Origin: CAUZWH01 sp965247665
GTDB taxonomy: Bacteria > Pseudomonadota > Alphaproteobacteria > SHVV01
DNA length: 64,000 nucleotides
Direction: 5' to 3'
Assembly: GCA_965247665.1 (NCBI GenBank)
Contig: CBDFHH010000004.1
Location: 1,054,001 to 1,118,000 of the forward strand
Made by a program: the position numbers and the translations under genes. The notes beneath the pieces are model-generated. The model made no database searches, was not told the DNA's origin, and was given only the letters and a program-made list of their open reading frames with translations. Shown piece after piece: positions 53,535-63,231 of the stretch (position 1 is the stretch's first letter; every line of letters starts with the position of its first letter).

Positions 53535-53606
53535 ACCGGCAACGTTCCCTGCACCGGCGTCTCCGGCGTACGCCCGCGGGCGCGGCCTCCGGGACGGTCT
53601 GATCGG

Positions 53607-56600
53607 ATGGTCGCGACGGTCGTCGAGCTTCGTTCCTCGGCCGTCGCGGTGGTCTATTACGAGCGGGACGGCTATTACGCGCGGAACGACCCGGAGCACC
53701 GCCAGGCGAGCTTTTGGCACGGGGCGGCGGCGGCGGCGCTCGGGCTGCGGGGCCATGTGCACCCGTCGCGCTTCGAGTCGCTGCTGTCGGGATGGGTTCC
53801 GGGGACGGATATCCGGCTCGGGCGGATGCGCGAGGGCGAGCACGAGCACCGACCCGGCTGGGACATCACTTTGTCTGCGCCCAAGTCGGTGTCGCTGGAA
53901 GCGCTGGTTATGGGCGACCGGCGGGTGATTCGTGCGCATGACGAGGCGGTGCGCGCGACGCTCGACTGGGTGGAGGGGGAGCTTTTGGAGACGCGGGGCT
54001 GGGACCCCGCGGCCTGGCGCCGTCCGCGGGTGAAGGCGCATGGCATGGCGGTGGCCGGGTTCCGACATCTGACCAGCCGCAACCTCGACCCGCAGCTGCA
54101 CACCCATTGCGTGCTGGCCAACATGACGCGCAATGCGTCCGGGGAATGGCGCAGCGTCGAGCCGACGCGGATGCGGCGCAACGAGAAGCTGATCGGGGCC
54201 TATTACCGCAACGAGCTTGCGCGCCGGCTGCAGGCGCTTGGCATGGCGGTGGTACCGACCCTGGTGGGGCGGGTACCGGGGTTCGAGCTCGCGGGCTACG
54301 GACGCTCGTTCCTGGAGGCGTTCTCGGGCCGGCGGCGGGAGATCCTGGCGCATCTGGAGCGCTACGAACTTCCCTATACGGCGGCGCTCACGCAGATGGC
54401 GGCGCTGCACACGCGCCGGCGCAAGCGCGACAAGGGGCTCGAGGACCTCGTGCCGGCTTGGCGCGAACGCGCGAGGGCGCTCGGGTTGGCGCGGGCCAGG
54501 GCTGAGCTATCACCGCCGCGGCCCGCCGACCCGATGACGGGCAAACGGGCGAGGCCGGCATGTGTCGCCGCGCCCAGCCTGCCACCCAATGAGGTCCGCC
54601 GTCTGAAACGTGCACCGGCTCTGCCGAAGCTGCCGCGCGAGGATGCAGCGGCCTCGCGTGAGGCGCCCTGCACGCGCTCTGCCCGCGCTCCGGCGGCGCT
54701 TTCGCCGGAGCCGGAGCTGGGCGTGCTGGAGGCGGTGGCGCGGGCCGTGGCGCATGTCAGTGAGCGGCGGAGCACGATCCCGGAGAGTGAGATTCGGGCG
54801 GTGGCGCTGGGTCATGCGCCGGGGCGCTACGGTCTCGCGGCGATCGATGCGGCGATCGCGCGGCTGGTTCGCGGCGGCGAGCTCGTCGAGGCGCAACGCC
54901 GGGGCACGGACCGCGCCTTCGTCACCGAGCATGCGGTGCGTGCGGAGCGGCGCGTGCTGGCGTCGATGCGCGCCGGCCGCGGCAGGGGCATGGCGCTGGC
55001 CGCGGCGAAGGCGGTCGGGGCGCGCCTGGGCAAAACCCGACTCACCCGGGGCCAGAAGGAGGCGGTCGGAACGGTGCTGTTGTCGCACGACCTCGTGGTT
55101 GGGGTGCAGGGCCATGCCGGCAGCGGCAAGACGACCATGCTGCGCGAGGTCGCTGGCCTCCTGGGCGCGACGAAGATAGCGGGACTGGCGCCGTCGGCCT
55201 CCGCCGCGCGGGTGCTCGCGCGCGAGGCCGGCATCGCGTCGCAGACGCTGCAGTCCTTCCTCACCCGCTTCGGAGATCTCTCCGACTCGGAGCGGCTGGC
55301 AAGGGGCCGGTCCGAACTTGGCGGCGCGGTGCTGGCGGTGGACGAGGCCTCGATGATCGACACGGTGCGGATGGAGGCGCTGCTGCGGATCGCGCGCGAT
55401 TTGGGCGTCGCGCGGGTCGTGTTGGTGGGCGACACGGCGCAACTGCGGGCCGTGGATGCCGGACAGCCCTTCCGCCTGCTGCAGAAGGCGGGCATGGCGA
55501 CGGCCACGATGAACGAGGTGGTGCGCCAGCGCGACCCGGCGCTGGTCGCGGCGGTGGGTCTTGCGCGGGAAGGCGAGCCGGGCGCGGCGATCGCGGGGCT
55601 GGGCGAGCGGGTGCGCGAAGTCCAGCGCGGGGAGCTCGGCGCGGAGGCGGGACGGCGCTGGCTCGCGTTGTCTCGGCAAGACCGCGACGAGACGGCGATC
55701 ATGGCGCCCACCCACGCGATCCGCCGGCAGGTTAACGAGACCGTGCGCGAGGGTCTTGCGCGGGAGGGCGTGCTGCACGGGCGGGTGCTCGTCGTGGACC
55801 GCCTGGTCAACCGACGGCTCACCCGGGCGCAAGCTGCGGATATCCGGAGCTACGCACCGGGTGATACGGCGGTGTTCCACCGCGACGCCTACGGTTGCCG
55901 TGCCAACGACGTTTGCCTGGTGACTGGCATCGATGAAGGACAGGTGGTGCTGGCCGACCCGGACGGCGGGGAGCACCGGTTCCGGCCCGCGGGCAATGCG
56001 GCGCGCTATATGGGCCTCTACGACACCGAAGCGCTCGAGCTCAGGGCTGGCGACCGGATCCGCTGGACGCGCAACCGCAAGGCGCCGCGGCCGCGCTTCG
56101 GCCGTGCCCCGGTGCCGGATCTGGTCAATGGGAGCGAAGCCGACATCCTGGAGATTGGACACAAGCGGGTGCGCTTCCGCAACGAGGACGGCCGGGCGAT
56201 CGGGCTCGCGCGATCGGATGTGCAGCTGCGTCACCTGGACCATGCCTATTGCTCGACTGTGCATGGCGCGCAGGGCCGGACCGCGCGCTCGGCGATCGCG
56301 GTGCTGGAAGCCCGGGGTCCGGCGGACCGGGAGCTGTTCCATGTCGAGGTCAGCCGGGGTGCGGAGGCGTTCGTACTGTTGACCGACGACCGTGAGGCGC
56401 TGATCGAGCTTCTGGAGGGGCGGGCGGGCCGCGAGGACGGGGCGCTGGAGGCGCTGGGCCTCGACCCGGCCGAGATACCGGTCGTGGACCCGGAGGTGTT
56501 CGCGGCGTTGGCGGCGGACTGGCGGACGCTGCAGCGGGCGGGTGGGGAAACGGGCCCGTTCCTGGTGCCGGGCTACCGGGCGGTCATGGCGCGGGCGGCG

Positions 56601-58325
56601 GCGCTCTCCGCGATCGAGGATCTGCCGGCGGACATGCGCGGGCTTACCGACCGGATGCTGGCGGAGCATGCGGGGCATCTCGCCCGCGCCCGGGAGGTGA
56701 GAGAGCTGACCGGGCGGGTCCGGGCGCACTGGCAGCGCTGGCCGGAGTTCAGCTGGGCGGCCTCGGCACAGGAAGGCGCGGTGGAGAAGCTTCCCGAATA
56801 CGCGGCCTGGCGCGAGGCGGGTGCGGCGCTTCTGGAGGCGGGCCGGGCGCGGCTTGCGGAGGACGGGCCGCACGCCGGGCTCGCCGATGCCGTGGAAATG
56901 CTCGAACACACGCGGCTCTTGGACGATGGCGACCGGTTCGAGCGCGGCTGGCGGGCGCTTTGCGAGCGGTGCGCTCATGACGGTGTGCCGGAACTGCATG
57001 CGGGCGGCTATGCGGCGCTCGCGGAGCTGGGCCACCGGCTCGCGGCGGCCCCGGAGCTCGATGCGCGTCGGCGGGGCGCTGTGGAGGAGTGGCAGGCGGT
57101 CCATGCGACGCAGACGGTGCTGGCCGAGGCGGTCCGGACCCTGCCCGGCCGCGTAGCGGGATGGCGCGCGCGCCGGTCATCGGACCTGCCGCTCGACAGG
57201 CATGGCGGGGCCGACCCGGCCGCGCCCGCCTGCCGCGCCTGGCGGGCGGAAGGCCGGGGTCTGGTGACCGGGGGCTTGGACATGCTGCAGCGCGGAGACG
57301 CCCATGCGCCGTATCTGGATGCCGTGCCGGGCGCTTGGGAGGGCGTCCGGCAGGCGGTGGCGGAGAGCCGGGACGCGCTTCAGGACGACCTGTATCTGCG
57401 GTTCGAGTGGCTGACGCGGGAGGTGGTCCGGCAGGCGCGTGAGACCCGGACCGAGGCATACCACGTGCCGCGCTACGGCGAGATGGTCGGGCAGGCGGAG
57501 CTGCTTTGCCAACAGTCGGGATTGGCGTCAGGCCGGCAAAGGGCCGTCGATGCCTGTTTGCGGCATCGCGAGGTGAGCACGCGGCTGTGCCAGGAAATAC
57601 GGGACTGGCCCGAGCGGGCGGGCGCGCTGTTGGCCGAGCGCCCCGGGCCGGATGCGACGCTCGATGCCCTGATCGAGCAGCGAAAGCGCGTGGCCGCCCT
57701 GCTTGCCGAGGCCAGTGCCATGCGGGCGAAGGAAAGCACGCATGCGCCCCATCTGAACGCCCTACCGGACGAACGGGAGGCGTTGCTCGAGGCCGCTCGC
57801 CGCCTCGACCGCGGGCTGGTCGCTGCCGAGCTGGCGGAGGCGAACCGGCTCGCGACCATGACACGGCGGTTCGCGGAGAAAACAGGCGGGCTCGCGTTCG
57901 ACGCCAGGGGCTATGCCGAGTTGATGGAGCGGGTGCGCTCGCTCGATGCCAGGCCCGACTTGGCGAAGGGTGACCTGCGCGGGAGGCTCCAGGGTCATCT
58001 GGCCAGGGACGAACGCTGGACCCGGGACCGGGACCGGGTCGTCGCATTCCTCGAACGGGCCGGAGAGGTCGAGCGTGCGCGGACCACGCCGGCGGAAGGA
58101 GGGCCGGATCGGGACGACTGGCGGCGGAAGGCGGGGCAGATTCTCGACGAGGCGAAGGCGCTCAGGAAGGACATTGTGAAACACGAGCTCGCCGCCCATC
58201 TGAGGGCCGTCGGCGCCGCACCGGACGCGCTCGAGGCAAAGGAAGAGACGATCGGAAACAGAATTGCCCTCGACGAGCGGGCGCACAAGGAGCAACTCAG
58301 TCAGGGCGGCGGGCTCTCGATGTAG
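53607..58325 (+). CDS. MobF-type conjugative relaxase-helicase (TraA/TrwC-like)
   Basis: A 1572-residue protein. N-terminal TrwC relaxase domain: catalytic tyrosines in AVVYYERDGYYARND, SAPKSVSLEAL, and the HUH metal triad in FRHLTSRNLDPQLHTHCVLAN (about residue 160). An AAA/RecD-like helicase follows: Walker A GHAGSGKTT near residue 502, Walker B AVDEASMID, and the later HAYCSTVHGAQGRT motif. From about residue 970 the protein is a long Ala/Arg/Glu-rich helical region of unknown role. It nicks oriT, stays covalently attached and unwinds DNA for transfer. Intact, so transfer in trans is conceivable if a secretion channel exists. Confidence 0.92.
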   Translation: MVATVVELRSSAVAVVYYERDGYYARNDPEHRQASFWHGAAAAALGLRGHVHPSRFESLLSGWVPGTDIRLGRMREGEHEHRPGWDITLSAPKSVSLEALVMGDRRVIRAHDEAVRATLDWVEGELLETRGWDPAAWRRPRVKAHGMAVAGFRHLTSRNLDPQLHTHCVLANMTRNASGEWRSVEPTRMRRNEKLIGAYYRNELARRLQALGMAVVPTLVGRVPGFELAGYGRSFLEAFSGRRREILAHLERYELPYTAALTQMAALHTRRRKRDKGLEDLVPAWRERARALGLARARAELSPPRPADPMTGKRARPACVAAPSLPPNEVRRLKRAPALPKLPREDAAASREAPCTRSARAPAALSPEPELGVLEAVARAVAHVSERRSTIPESEIRAVALGHAPGRYGLAAIDAAIARLVRGGELVEAQRRGTDRAFVTEHAVRAERRVLASMRAGRGRGMALAAAKAVGARLGKTRLTRGQKEAVGTVLLSHDLVVGVQGHAGSGKTTMLREVAGLLGATKIAGLAPSASAARVLAREAGIASQTLQSFLTRFGDLSDSERLARGRSELGGAVLAVDEASMIDTVRMEALLRIARDLGVARVVLVGDTAQLRAVDAGQPFRLLQKAGMATATMNEVVRQRDPALVAAVGLAREGEPGAAIAGLGERVREVQRGELGAEAGRRWLALSRQDRDETAIMAPTHAIRRQVNETVREGLAREGVLHGRVLVVDRLVNRRLTRAQAADIRSYAPGDTAVFHRDAYGCRANDVCLVTGIDEGQVVLADPDGGEHRFRPAGNAARYMGLYDTEALELRAGDRIRWTRNRKAPRPRFGRAPVPDLVNGSEADILEIGHKRVRFRNEDGRAIGLARSDVQLRHLDHAYCSTVHGAQGRTARSAIAVLEARGPADRELFHVEVSRGAEAFVLLTDDREALIELLEGRAGREDGALEALGLDPAEIPVVDPEVFAALAADWRTLQRAGGETGPFLVPGYRAVMARAAALSAIEDLPADMRGLTDRMLAEHAGHLARAREVRELTGRVRAHWQRWPEFSWAASAQEGAVEKLPEYAAWREAGAALLEAGRARLAEDGPHAGLADAVEMLEHTRLLDDGDRFERGWRALCERCAHDGVPELHAGGYAALAELGHRLAAAPELDARRRGAVEEWQAVHATQTVLAEAVRTLPGRVAGWRARRSSDLPLDRHGGADPAAPACRAWRAEGRGLVTGGLDMLQRGDAHAPYLDAVPGAWEGVRQAVAESRDALQDDLYLRFEWLTREVVRQARETRTEAYHVPRYGEMVGQAELLCQQSGLASGRQRAVDACLRHREVSTRLCQEIRDWPERAGALLAERPGPDATLDALIEQRKRVAALLAEASAMRAKESTHAPHLNALPDEREALLEAARRLDRGLVAAELAEANRLATMTRRFAEKTGGLAFDARGYAELMERVRSLDARPDLAKGDLRGRLQGHLARDERWTRDRDRVVAFLERAGEVERARTTPAEGGPDRDDWRRKAGQILDEAKALRKDIVKHELAAHLRAVGAAPDALEAKEETIGNRIALDERAHKEQLSQGGGLSM

Positions 58326-58492
58326 ACCCGGACCAACCGACGCCGATGCACGGTGCGGAGACATTGCCGGCGGCGGTGAGGCTTGTGGGGAGCGTTGGTG
58401 AAAGCGCGTGGTAATTGCTTGCGTGCCAGTGCGCCGGGAGGCCTGAACATGGGGTTCTTGTCCGCCGGCGACGTGAAAGCGAAGGGAGATCG

Positions 58493-59689
58493 ATGATGAG
58501 GATGTGTTTTCGTTTGCTCGCGATGTGCTGCGGCGGGGCGATCATGCTCATGGCCGCGCCGGCGCCTCCGGTGGCGGCGTACGAGTACCGGTACAACCTG
58601 AGCTCTCACAGCGCGACGTTTTTCGAGGAGCTGCTGAAAGGCCGGGTCTGGATTCTGGCTCGGCGCTTAAAGCGCGCGGACCGTAACAAGGTGTGGGGTT
58701 TTTATTTCAATCCGAACGGCCGGATTTACAACTGCATCTTTTTCGACGGCCGCTATCGGATGGCGGAAACGTTTTGGCGGATAGTTGACAGCCGGAAGTT
58801 CGGGAGCTTGCTGAACAATTACTCCCTGAACGAGGAGCCGGATCCGAAGCAGATTCGAAAACATACGCCGGTCTTCTATGACCCGGATACGGGGCGGCTG
58901 CATGACGAGGGGTGGTTTAAAAAGCCGGGGGCATGGCTCGTGTCGAGGGATGGCTGGGTCCAGGACAGCTGGCCGCGGGCGCTTAAGCATGTTTGTCCGG
59001 ACGTGCCTTTGCCGGCCGACATGGCGATTAATGAGCTCCAGACGTCGCGCAGGCTGGACAAGCTGCGCGAGCAGGATCCGGAGGCGGTGATTCGCAACTA
59101 TCCCGGATCGGAGTTGCGCCGGCTGGGCGCGGTGGGGATCGGGGCGGCACGGAACAAGCCGACGGTCACGATCACCGACCTTGACCGCTTCTTTGCGGAA
59201 CAAAACGGCCAAATCGTCGAGACTCCGTCTGGGAACCGCTATGCCGTGGCGATCGGCGGCCGCGACGATGAGCTGTGGCGTCTCGGGATGTTCGATGACG
59301 AGGAGATCACCGATATCGGCTATTCCTCGGTTTCGGACGACAGCAAGCACTTGGTCTGGTCGTTCGAAAAACAGAAGGAGTCCGGGCGGTATCGGATCGG
59401 CGAGGCGTTTCCGGCGCTACCGACCGGGAAGCGTTATGCGGCCCACCGGCTGATGGATTGGATCATCGCCGAGGGCCGTGCGATCGGGCTGCCGTTCCTC
59501 GACCGCGACAATGTGGGGTTGCGTTTCGAAGCCGAAGGCAAGGTGACGGCATCGACCAATTCGGGCGAGGAGATCGCCGGCAAGTGGTGGTGGTCGCGCG
59601 GCAACCTGAATGTGCAGCTGAGCGGGGTCAAGGAAGTGATGAGCTATGCGTGGCAGCCGCTGGCCGAGCGTCTCGGCTGGCCGGGCTAG
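58493..59689 (+). CDS. secreted protein of unknown function, mobilisation-associated
   Basis: Started at ATG 58493 after AAGGGAGAT, 398 residues. A signal peptide (LLAMCCGGAIMLMAAPAPPVAA) suggests export. The mature start YEYRYNLSSHSATFFEELLK, then GRIYNCIFFDGRYRMAETFW and SRKFGSLLN, is shared with a broken paralogue at 60293-60609. The middle and C-terminal parts (DDELWRLGMFDDEEITDIGY, GEEIAGKWWWSRGNL) give no recognised domain. It directly follows the relaxase on the same strand. A role at the cell surface or in entry exclusion is possible but speculative. Confidence 0.78.
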   Translation: MMRMCFRLLAMCCGGAIMLMAAPAPPVAAYEYRYNLSSHSATFFEELLKGRVWILARRLKRADRNKVWGFYFNPNGRIYNCIFFDGRYRMAETFWRIVDSRKFGSLLNNYSLNEEPDPKQIRKHTPVFYDPDTGRLHDEGWFKKPGAWLVSRDGWVQDSWPRALKHVCPDVPLPADMAINELQTSRRLDKLREQDPEAVIRNYPGSELRRLGAVGIGAARNKPTVTITDLDRFFAEQNGQIVETPSGNRYAVAIGGRDDELWRLGMFDDEEITDIGYSSVSDDSKHLVWSFEKQKESGRYRIGEAFPALPTGKRYAAHRLMDWIIAEGRAIGLPFLDRDNVGLRFEAEGKVTASTNSGEEIAGKWWWSRGNLNVQLSGVKEVMSYAWQPLAERLGWPG

Positions 59690-59694
59690 TGCCG

Positions 59695-59868
59695 TGACGG
59701 TGCTTCGCTCTGCGCTGCCCTTCATGGTCGCCTGGCTATGGGCGGTGGTGGTGTTGGGACGGTCAGGACCTGGTCGGCTCGCTGCCTAGCGACCCGACGA
59801 CATTCTCCATAAACAAAAAGTACGCTTTCTTCAGCCAGCGCGGCAAAGGAGCGCGGCTACTAAACTAG
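59695..59868 (+). pseudogene. possible small secreted protein gene, frameshifted
   Basis: From GTG 59695 one frame gives a signal-peptide-like LRSALPFMVAWLWAVVVLG, then soon stops. The next frame, from about 59756, reads WDGQDLVGSLPSDPTTFSIN, KKYAFFSQRGKGARLLN and a TAG at 59866-59868. One base near 59756 would join them into a 57-codon gene. No family recognised. Confidence 0.35.
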
Positions 59869-59934
59869 CCTTCCCAGCACACAGCCGCCTCTCCACACAA
59901 CCATATTCCCAAGACTCGTCCCGCGGAGTATTCT

Positions 59935-60222
59935 ATGACCATGGAAGGGGGATGGTTTTACGATACCCACGCAGCCATCCGCCGGCTCACCAAGGCCGGT
60001 ATACCCGAGCCACATGCCGAAGCCATCGCGTACGAGTTCGACCGCGTGATAGAGCACCGACTGGCCACCAAGGCCGACATCGAGAAACCGGGCCTGACCA
60101 CCAAGGTCGACATCGGATCCGCCCGCGTCGAGTTGGAGAAACTTGAGCGCGAGCAGACCCTATGGAAGATCGGCTACTTCGTCGTCATGGGGGCCTTGGT
60201 GATCGCAGCCATCACGCTCTAG
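59935..60222 (+). CDS. DUF1640-like coiled-coil membrane protein
   Basis: A 95-residue protein: WFYDTHAAIRRLTKAGIPEP, then HAEAIAYEFDRVIEHRLATK, a coiled-coil linker and a C-terminal membrane helix (YFVVMGALVIAAITL). This arrangement is typical of the DUF1640/CCDC90-like family common in proteobacteria, with the coiled coil on the cytoplasmic side. The LATKADI segment is repeated imperfectly as TTKVDIG. Function unknown. Confidence 0.78.
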   Translation: MTMEGGWFYDTHAAIRRLTKAGIPEPHAEAIAYEFDRVIEHRLATKADIEKPGLTTKVDIGSARVELEKLEREQTLWKIGYFVVMGALVIAAITL

Positions 60223-60292
60223 CAACGCCTGGCAGCCCATTTCTGCGCCGGCCAGCTCGGCTTGGCCGCATCCAACACCGGCGGGGCTGTAG

Positions 60293-60609
60293 CCTTGGTC
60301 CCGCTTCTCCCGGCTTGCCGATGTTCATCAGGCTCCCGAACTTCCGGCTGTCCACAGTCCGCCAAGCCTGCTCGACCACCCCATAGTCCGACTTCGGGTT
60401 GCTGCAGATGTACGTCAGCCCCTTCGGATCGAAGTACGCGCCCCACACCTTGTTGCGCGTTTAAGGTTCTCCGGCCGGTGCACGATCCAGGCAGGGCCCG
60501 ACATCAGCTCTTTGAAGAACGCCGCGCTGTGCGAGCTCAAGTTGTAGCGGTACTCATACGCCGCCGCCGCCCCGCCGCAGCACATCGCCAGCAAGCGAAA
60601 CCGGATCAT
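60293..60609 (-). pseudogene. broken paralogue of the secreted protein at 58493
   Basis: From ATG 60609 the minus strand gives MIRFRLLAMCCGGAAAAYEY, RYNLSSHSAAFFKELMSGPA, near-identical to the N terminus of the 398-aa protein. Comparison with that gene indicates a deletion of about 7 bases near 60455; the match then resumes in another frame (NKVWGAYFDPKGLTYICSNP, VEQAWRTVDSRKFGSLMN) and stops near 60300. Only the first 100 or so codons exist. Confidence 0.8.
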
Positions 60610-60643
60610 CGTCGATCTCCTTCCCGAGAGGAATAAACGCAAC

Positions 60644-62095
60644 TCAATGAATCGATGTCGATTCAGGGAAGGGAGAATCGGTCATATCGTGAAGGCGATG
60701 GAAGGTCCCCAAATTATCGAGCCTCGCAGAAACGTCGACTACCACCTGGACCGCGGCGGCCATGACCTTTCTGAGTACAACGGCCGAGTACTTACGTTGT
60801 GACATGTTAGATAGGATCTTGGCCATCGCGCAGGCGGAGCGGATCGATCTCCTCTCGCGCGCCAGTTCCTCCTCGCTTTCGACGTCGGACTGGACGGCGC
60901 GATGGGCCGCGTCCCGCACGACTGCGCAAGCTCGCGGCATGAGCGCCGCCAACGCGGCGAGCACCTCGAGCTTCTCAATCGTTGATACTAAGAGGGCGAT
61001 TGCCTCAAGGGTGTCTGTTAAAGACCCCAGTGCATTCGCCGCTACCCCGTCCGGGTCGTCCGTGCCGAACTCCATCGAGTCCACGATGCTCTTGGCCAAG
61101 TCGGAGATGGGCCCGGCCGCAAGAATGATCCGCGCCACCAAATCGTCCAAATCAGGATGCAGCACAAACTCTTTTCCTTCGGCAACCCATTCCTCGCATC
61201 CCGCCGCCAGCAGACATGCCGCGGCCGCGAGGTTCGCCACCACGTTCAATGTTTCTTGTGCGGAGACTTGTTTATTTGGCTGCAGGGCGATGTCCCGGGC
61301 GACCTCCATCGACACCGCCGTCGCCTGCACACAGCGGAGGAACGCCTCAAGGGCCACCGTCGATTTGGAGAGACTGCCAAGGTTGCGGGTCACCGAGTTC
61401 ACGGCGTGGGCAACAGACAACTGATCATAACCGCCGCCATGGCCCTGGATCGACCTAGCCGCGGCGATCACCAACTCGGCCGCGCTGATGCACGCCGGAA
61501 CGACGGGGTCCCACTCACTGAAGACCGGGGACTCACCGTCCTGTTCACTTCCTTCCAATGCGATGGCGGTGAGTGCGGTGGCTCCCGCCACGATGTCCGC
61601 AGCAAGACCGAGGATGTCCTCCGGTGCGGACAGCGTCGTTTTCGAGCCCGAAAGACAGGTTTGCGGTGGCGTGCTGTCATCCCCACTAAAATCAATAACA
61701 AGCTCTATTCCCTCGACGAGCTCGAAGTTCATCGCATTGAGGGTTTTCGAGACATCGGCCAGTGCGGAGCCGATCTCAACCGCGGCGCGCGCCACCAATG
61801 CTGTGCCCGGTATCGTCAGGCCCTCGACCAAGGTGCTGTCCGCGACACCACGCCAATCACGTGCCTCCCGCAGCGCTTCTTTGATGCGGGTGGGATCGAA
61901 TCCGGCATCCGCCATCACCTCATCGGGTGCGTCTCCCTCCCCGACGGCGAGAAGGGCAATTGCCTCCAGCGTCTCCATCGCCTCCATGACGATGTCGACG
62001 CTGGTCACGATCTGCGGGGCAAAGGCCGCGAGCTTGTTCGCCATGTACACGCGCTCGCGTGCATACTTCTCGTCCGTATTCAGCTCGATCAACAT
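60644..62095 (-). CDS. large helical protein of unknown function
   Basis: A 483-residue protein with GGAGAAACG before the ATG. It is Ala/Leu/Val/Glu-rich and appears all-helical, with weakly repeated segments (MEAMETLEAIALLAVGEG, GATALTAIALEG, LGSLTDTLEAIALLVSTIEK), suggesting a repeat solenoid. No signal peptide and no convincing membrane helix. No catalytic motif or family was recognised. It is antisense to the relaxase genes, with a broken secreted-protein copy just downstream. The codon use looks native. Confidence 0.75.
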   Translation of the reverse strand: MLIELNTDEKYARERVYMANKLAAFAPQIVTSVDIVMEAMETLEAIALLAVGEGDAPDEVMADAGFDPTRIKEALREARDWRGVADSTLVEGLTIPGTALVARAAVEIGSALADVSKTLNAMNFELVEGIELVIDFSGDDSTPPQTCLSGSKTTLSAPEDILGLAADIVAGATALTAIALEGSEQDGESPVFSEWDPVVPACISAAELVIAAARSIQGHGGGYDQLSVAHAVNSVTRNLGSLSKSTVALEAFLRCVQATAVSMEVARDIALQPNKQVSAQETLNVVANLAAAACLLAAGCEEWVAEGKEFVLHPDLDDLVARIILAAGPISDLAKSIVDSMEFGTDDPDGVAANALGSLTDTLEAIALLVSTIEKLEVLAALAALMPRACAVVRDAAHRAVQSDVESEEELARERRSIRSACAMAKILSNMSQRKYSAVVLRKVMAAAVQVVVDVSARLDNLGTFHRLHDMTDSPFPESTSIH

Positions 62096-62295
62096 TACGT
62101 TTCTCCGTAGTTACTCAAATAATCCAAACACCGTTCACAGATATATCGACCTGCCCGGGGAATTCCGCGAGGGCGGTCTCGACCGACGACGGAGCGCCAC
62201 CGCCAGGAAAGCGCTGAAGTGGTGTCTGGCCTTGTCGTCGCGGCCGCCGATGCGCTCCATACTTCCGACACCGCCAACAGACGTCACCATCGTTG

Positions 62296-62463
62296 TCATG
62301 CGCGCCCAGGCGCATCTCCCGTTTTCGGAACGGCCTCGGCGATCTTCTCCGACACGATCGATTCGGTGGGCTGCTCGGACATGAGTACTGCCGCGAGCAC
62401 AGAAGCCAAACAAACATTCAGCACAAGTGACCCAACCAGGTACATGGATCGAGATGGCCTCAT
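62296..62463 (-). CDS. 55-aa single-pass membrane protein
   Basis: Started at ATG 62463 with CGGGAGGGTGCG upstream. MYLVGSLVLNVCLASVLAAV is one membrane or signal helix, and the rest is a short hydrophilic tail ending KTGDAPGRA. The longer open frame upstream is noise. Upstream of the 483-aa gene and same strand. No family recognised. Confidence 0.5.
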   Translation of the reverse strand: MRPSRSMYLVGSLVLNVCLASVLAAVLMSEQPTESIVSEKIAEAVPKTGDAPGRA

Positions 62464-62739
62464 CGCACCCTCCCGCGTTGGTCGAGACAACGCCCGGCTG
62501 GCGCCGGGCCGTTGCAATCCTCCACAGGTAAGTGCGGTGATCCCGTCTATTCGCCCTGGCTCAGGAGCTACCCGGTGCCAACGATTGGGCTGTTGTATTT
62601 GGCGGGCGACCCGACTGAGCGGGTGCCTGCGAAGGATTGCTGGAACGACCGTACTCAGCGTGTTCAAACATTGCAACAGGGGGACATCGGACAGACGTGA
62701 TGGGGCGAATACGACGAGAGAAGAATGCACGATCCGTTG

Positions 62740-63182
62740 TTGAGCCAGAGTCGGCCGCCGAACTCGACAAGCTGAAAATTGGCGCCGGTCATCAGCCGCA
62801 CGCCGGCCCAGGTCAGCCACAGAATCAGGACGACGTTGAAGATGCCGACGAAGTGGTGGGGGTAGATCGCTGCGGCGGTGGTCTCGGAGAATTCCTCGGC
62901 CTCGATCGCGAGCGACTAGATCAGGCGGCAGATATAGCAGGGGCCTTTGCGATCATGGATGGTGTAGGACGTATTCGCGTAAGGGTTCGGCAGCTGCGGC
63001 AGCTTGACCTCGAACGGGATGGTGAGGTCGCCGGCGCTGGCCGGATGTTTGCCGGCATCGAGCTCGGGGCTCCACTGGGCCGCCGCCGGCGCCGGCGCCG
63101 GCGCGAGCAGCGCCAGGGCGAGCAGGGCCGCGGCGAGCGCTGCGGTGCGGAACGGGATGCACGGCGTGCACGGGGTGCACAT
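62740..63182 (-). pseudogene. type IV secretion-like membrane protein split by a TAG
   Basis: From ATG 63182 (GGAGAACTC upstream) comes a signal peptide (RTAALAAALLALALLAPAPA), a mature stretch, and PCYICRLI, then TAG at 62916-62918. The same frame continues SLAIEAEEFSETTAAAIYPH, HFVGIFNVVLILWLTWAGVR, LMTGANFQLVEFGG. The CxxC followed by a long helix resembles the N terminus of VirB6/TrbL/TraY-type channel proteins. The C-terminal remainder is lost near 62740. A single nonsense change is enough to explain the stop. Confidence 0.65.
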
Positions 63183-63231
63183 GATCGAGTTCTCCGCTGC
63201 GCCCCGGCGCGGCCGTGCCGGGGCCGTCGCG

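Noticed and set aside
54510..57104. Minus-strand 864-codon frame inside the relaxase gene
   Set aside because: Shadow of the relaxase-helicase, with Arg/His/Pro-rich composition only.
44791..63182. Amber (TAG) readthrough or recoding to explain the split LivM and secretion genes
   Set aside because: TAG is the normal terminator of several intact genes (for example the SDR gene at 1638 and the amidotransferase at 19895), so general recoding is unlikely.
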